The notes below the pieces were generated by a model. That model saw only the letters and a list, made by a program, of their open reading frames with translations. It was not told the origin of the DNA and searched no databases. DNA of 64,000 bases from SKHV01 sp963678565 (GTDB taxonomy: Bacteria > Bacteroidota > Bacteroidia > Bacteroidales > Prolixibacteraceae): contig OY782875.1 of NCBI GenBank assembly GCA_963678565.1, forward strand, positions 1,612,001-1,676,000. Direction: 5' to 3'. A program made the translations under genes and the position numbers. The number at the start of each line of letters is the position of its first letter. The first letter of the stretch is position 1. Below, piece by piece: positions 61,897-64,000 of the stretch.

Positions 61897-61943
61897 GGTA
61901 ATTTTGACCCGTCCTGAAATATGTCTACACAAAACAAGTAGAT

Positions 61944-62315
61944 ATGTATAAAAACGATCAAGTTTACAGACGTTATTCGGAAGGTTTTAAACTCAAAATT
62001 TTAGCCGAACTTAGTACAGGAAAACATACTAAGAGAAAATTGGCTCGACTTTACGGGATCAATTCGAGTACCATCAATGAATGGATTAAGAAGTATGACC
62101 GAACAGATTTAATGAATACTCGTATTATGGTAGAAAATAAAGACGAAATCACTCGACTTAATGCACTTAAAAAAGAGATTGAACAGCTTAAGAAAGTAAT
62201 CGTTAAAAAGGATTTGGAACACCTTATGTACGACTCCTATCTCGAGGTTGCAGCTAAAATGCAAGGATACGATAATGTCGAAGAATTTAAAAAAAAACTA
62301 AACATCAAGCGTTAA
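61944..62315 (+). CDS. IS3-family transposase OrfA
   Basis: A 123-residue DNA-binding protein. The N-terminal HTH (RYSEGFKLKILAELSTGKHT, ARLYGINSSTINEWIKKYDR) is followed by a leucine-zipper region (LNALKKEIEQLKKVIVKKDL) for assembly. The last codons contain an A9 run (about 62288-62297, TTTAAAAAAAAACTAA) where a -1 frameshift leads into the OrfB frame. Confidence 0.9.
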   Translation: MYKNDQVYRRYSEGFKLKILAELSTGKHTKRKLARLYGINSSTINEWIKKYDRTDLMNTRIMVENKDEITRLNALKKEIEQLKKVIVKKDLEHLMYDSYLEVAAKMQGYDNVEEFKKKLNIKR

Positions 62316-62458
62316 TCACGGCTGTAGCTAAATCACAAAATGAAGCGATTGCGTCCACTTCTGATGTATGCAGTTGCTTCAATTTAAAACGTGATGCTTA
62401 CTACAAGTATTTAAGACGATTTAAGATACGTGAGAGTAATGCAAACCAAGTAATCAAG

Positions 62459-63172
62459 ATGGTACAGAAAGAACGCAAAGTTCAGCCCAGAGTGGGAACA
62501 AGGAAGTTACATAAAGACTTATCGGATGCTTTTATCAAAGCGCACCTTAAGATTGGGCGAGACAGATTGTTTGACATTTTGCGAGAAAAAGATATGTTGG
62601 TAAAACGCAAGAAAACCTCATGCAAAACAACCGACTCTTATCATCGTTTTCACAAGTATAACAACCTGATTAAGGACTTGGAAATAACAGCTCCAAATCA
62701 AGTATGGGTATCAGATATAACCTACATTCGTACGGTTAACGGGTTTTGTTATTTAGCTTTAATTACAGACTTATATTCACGTAAAATAATTGGCCACGAC
62801 CTCAGTGATTCACTGGAGCTGGCCGGCTGTCAACGGGCCCTCAAAAAGGCCCTGTGGCATGCCAGGCCTGCGGCCGGACTCATTCATCACTCCGACAGGG
62901 GAATACAATATTGTAGCAATCAATACACCAATGAACTGAAAAACAAAAAGATTAGAATTAGTATGACTGAAGAGAATCATTGTTATGAAAACACTGTGCC
63001 CGAAAGAGTTAATGGTATACTGAAGGATGAATTTTACCTCGACCAGTGTTTCTTTTCAACGGTTTTTGCAAAGCATGCAGCAAAAAGTGCTATTAAAATT
63101 TATAATAATAAACGACTTCATGTATCTTTAGCATACAGAACCCCCAGTACGGTATATAAAAATGCAGCTTAA
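62459..63172 (+). CDS. IS3-family transposase OrfB (catalytic, DDE)
   Basis: A 237-residue integrase-core protein from the first ATG; the open frame extends upstream to about 62303 (HQALITAVAKSQNEAIASTS...), so the natural product is the OrfA-OrfB fusion made by a -1 shift. The catalytic triad is visible: VWVSDITYIRTVNG (D), HHSDRGIQYCSNQY (D) and ENTVPERVNGILKDEFYLDQ (E). The HTH_21 region (RKVQPRVGTRKLHKDL) precedes. The element appears intact. Confidence 0.9.
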   Translation: MVQKERKVQPRVGTRKLHKDLSDAFIKAHLKIGRDRLFDILREKDMLVKRKKTSCKTTDSYHRFHKYNNLIKDLEITAPNQVWVSDITYIRTVNGFCYLALITDLYSRKIIGHDLSDSLELAGCQRALKKALWHARPAAGLIHHSDRGIQYCSNQYTNELKNKKIRISMTEENHCYENTVPERVNGILKDEFYLDQCFFSTVFAKHAAKSAIKIYNNKRLHVSLAYRTPSTVYKNAA

Positions 63173-63212
63173 ATTCAATTTTAACCTGTAGCCGTATTTT
63201 AGGACTAGACAA

Positions 63213-63475
63213 TATTATACGAGAAAATTTATTTCTGGTTTTAACGTCAGATAAATGAGATGAGCAAAAAGAGATAAGTTCAATTTAAAATATAAACAAC
63301 TAATAATTAATTTTAGTGTTATTCAGAATGCTGAGAAAACCAAGAAACTTGTTGTTGGATAACAGAAAAAACTATTAACAGGTTAATTATAAAATGACAA
63401 TGAATTATTAAATTAGGTCTGACACAAAATGAATGATCGTTTTTATTAAGTATAAACAATGTAAGCAATTATTTT
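63213..63475. other. AT-rich gap after the IS element
   Basis: About 260 bp. No gene or repeat stands out; ends 1 bp before the DUF1304 gene start. Confidence 0.4.
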
Positions 63476-63841
63476 ATGATAAATTTTATAGCTCATTTTT
63501 TGACCGCATTAGTGGCACTAGAACATTTGTATATTTTATGGATTGAAATGTTTGCTTGGGAAACAAAAGGACGGAAAACTTTTAAAACAATCCCTAAAGA
63601 CTTATTTCCACAAACTAAAGGTTTAGCCGCAAATCAAGGACTATATAATGGGTTTTTATCTGCGGGATTACTTTGGTCCTTTATAATTTCAGATATTAAT
63701 TGGTCAACCAACATTCGAATATTCTTTTTATTGTGTGTTATTGTAGCAGGAGTATTTGGAGCAATAACAGCGACAAAAAAAATATTTTTCGTGCAAGCAT
63801 TACCAGCAATTATAGCCCTAATATTTGTTTTAATTGCATAG
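63476..63841 (+). CDS. DUF1304 family membrane protein
   Basis: A 121-residue protein with four predicted helices and the DUF1304 pattern: FLTALVALEHLYILWIEMFAW (first helix with conserved Glu and His), FPQTKGLAANQGLYNGFLSAGL (conserved AANQGLYNG), then SDINWSTNIRIFFLLCVIVAGVFGA and the final helix. Function of the family is unknown. It is downstream of the IS element and oriented away from the boundary-flanked genes. Start chosen at the first ATG. Confidence 0.88.
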   Translation: MINFIAHFLTALVALEHLYILWIEMFAWETKGRKTFKTIPKDLFPQTKGLAANQGLYNGFLSAGLLWSFIISDINWSTNIRIFFLLCVIVAGVFGAITATKKIFFVQALPAIIALIFVLIA

Positions 63842-64000
63842 ATATAACGTTAATTGACAAATATTACGATTTATCAGTATGAATAAAAGAACGAACCGCA
63901 ATCACATGGCATCGTGCGTATGGCCTTCAGAGGTGTACGAGCGTTTTTAGTTCGTAAAAAGTCGGTGTAAACAGATAAGAAATTATTTAGTAAAACACAT
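63842..64000. other. End of window, non-coding
   Basis: A TAACGTTAATTG run and further AT-rich sequence follow; a cassette-like boundary could begin here but the end of the window cuts it off. Confidence 0.3.

Larger units (their letters stand above)
61904..63212 (+). mobile_element. IS3-family insertion sequence
   Basis: Terminal inverted repeats: the left end TTGACCCGTCCTGAAATATG (61904-) resembles the complement of the right end TTGTCTAGTCCTAAAATACG (63212 downward), with about 20 of 26 bases equal. The element carries OrfA and OrfB with a slip site. No target duplication is evident by eye, so the exact ends are uncertain by one or two bases. Confidence 0.85.

Noticed and set aside
48190..61900. 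A classical class 1-type or Vibrio-type integron
   Set aside because: No integron integrase is seen and the boundary cores do not match RYYYAAC/GTTRRRY strictly. I report a cassette-like array only.
1..64000. CRISPR array or cas genes
   Set aside because: No regularly spaced identical direct repeats with unique spacers and no Cas-like protein were seen; the repeats present are palindromic or mosaic.
1..64000. rRNA operon
   Set aside because: S23-type proteins are associated with 23S rRNA in spirochaetes, but no rRNA sequence is visible around them here.
63842..64000. A further cassette boundary after DUF1304
   Set aside because: The TAACGTTAATTG run is suggestive, but the sequence ends before a right arm could be tested.

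Overview
The window looks like chromosomal DNA of a low-GC member of the Bacteroidota, probably a marine, facultatively or strictly anaerobic Bacteroidales/Marinilabiliales-type bacterium. Reasons: -7 elements of the TAnnTTTG type precede many genes; a secreted protein ends in a type IX secretion (Por) sorting domain; there is a GldF-GldG fusion, SLBB-type polysaccharide export proteins and a large pyruvate:ferredoxin oxidoreductase. The genus is inference; no rRNA gene is present.

Layout. 1-2.7 kb: small accessory genes (four-helix-bundle S23-type proteins, one broken by a stop codon), cysQ, and a winged-helix regulator, embedded in short repeats, one of which runs in frame through cysQ. 3.3-10.3 kb (minus strand): a capsule/exopolysaccharide export block with two Wza-like export proteins, a Wzz-like protein and a Wzc-like tyrosine autokinase. 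10.8-29.3 kb: core genes (pgi, tex, araA, a ketopantoate-reductase-like gene, dnaN with a DEDDh exonuclease, gldFG, surE-lpxB, an HD hydrolase, pabB-pabC) and a decayed sensor gene. 29.4-45 kb: a tRNA-Arg, a T9SS-secreted BNR protein, a Gfo/Idh/MocA oxidoreductase, a first DUF134-NifX-NifX module, a thioesterase, a WMxDE-repeat exported protein, an ABC-F protein, rlmB, an AAA ATPase and PFOR.

45-64 kb is accessory and repeat-rich. Single-gene units (S41-like lipoprotein, hypothetical exported protein, VOC protein, lipoprotein, membrane protein) are separated by imperfect inverted repeats ending in a common CGTTA-type boundary, reminiscent of integron gene cassettes, although no integrase is seen. 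An IS3-family element lies about 10 bp beyond one such boundary. Within this region is an 7-kb module (52.9-59.7 kb): DUF134 regulator, two NifX-like proteins, a DUF5320-like protein, a DUF89 protein, two ferredoxin-containing MinD/Mrp ATPases, a truncated TrmO, a CoA-disulfide-reductase/rhodanese flavoprotein and a peroxiredoxin. It resembles the orange-protein (ORP) gene set of Desulfovibrio and is bracketed by two hairpins of the same architecture whose stems differ by compensatory changes.

How the parts may work together: the DUF134 proteins probably control their own modules through palindromic operators. The NifX-like and Fe-S ATPase proteins probably handle a metal or metal-sulfur cluster, and the persulfide/CoA-disulfide reductase and peroxiredoxin would deal with sulfur or oxidant stress. 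The polysaccharide block plus cysQ suggests an envelope glycan that may be sulfated. These functional links are inferences from family and context.
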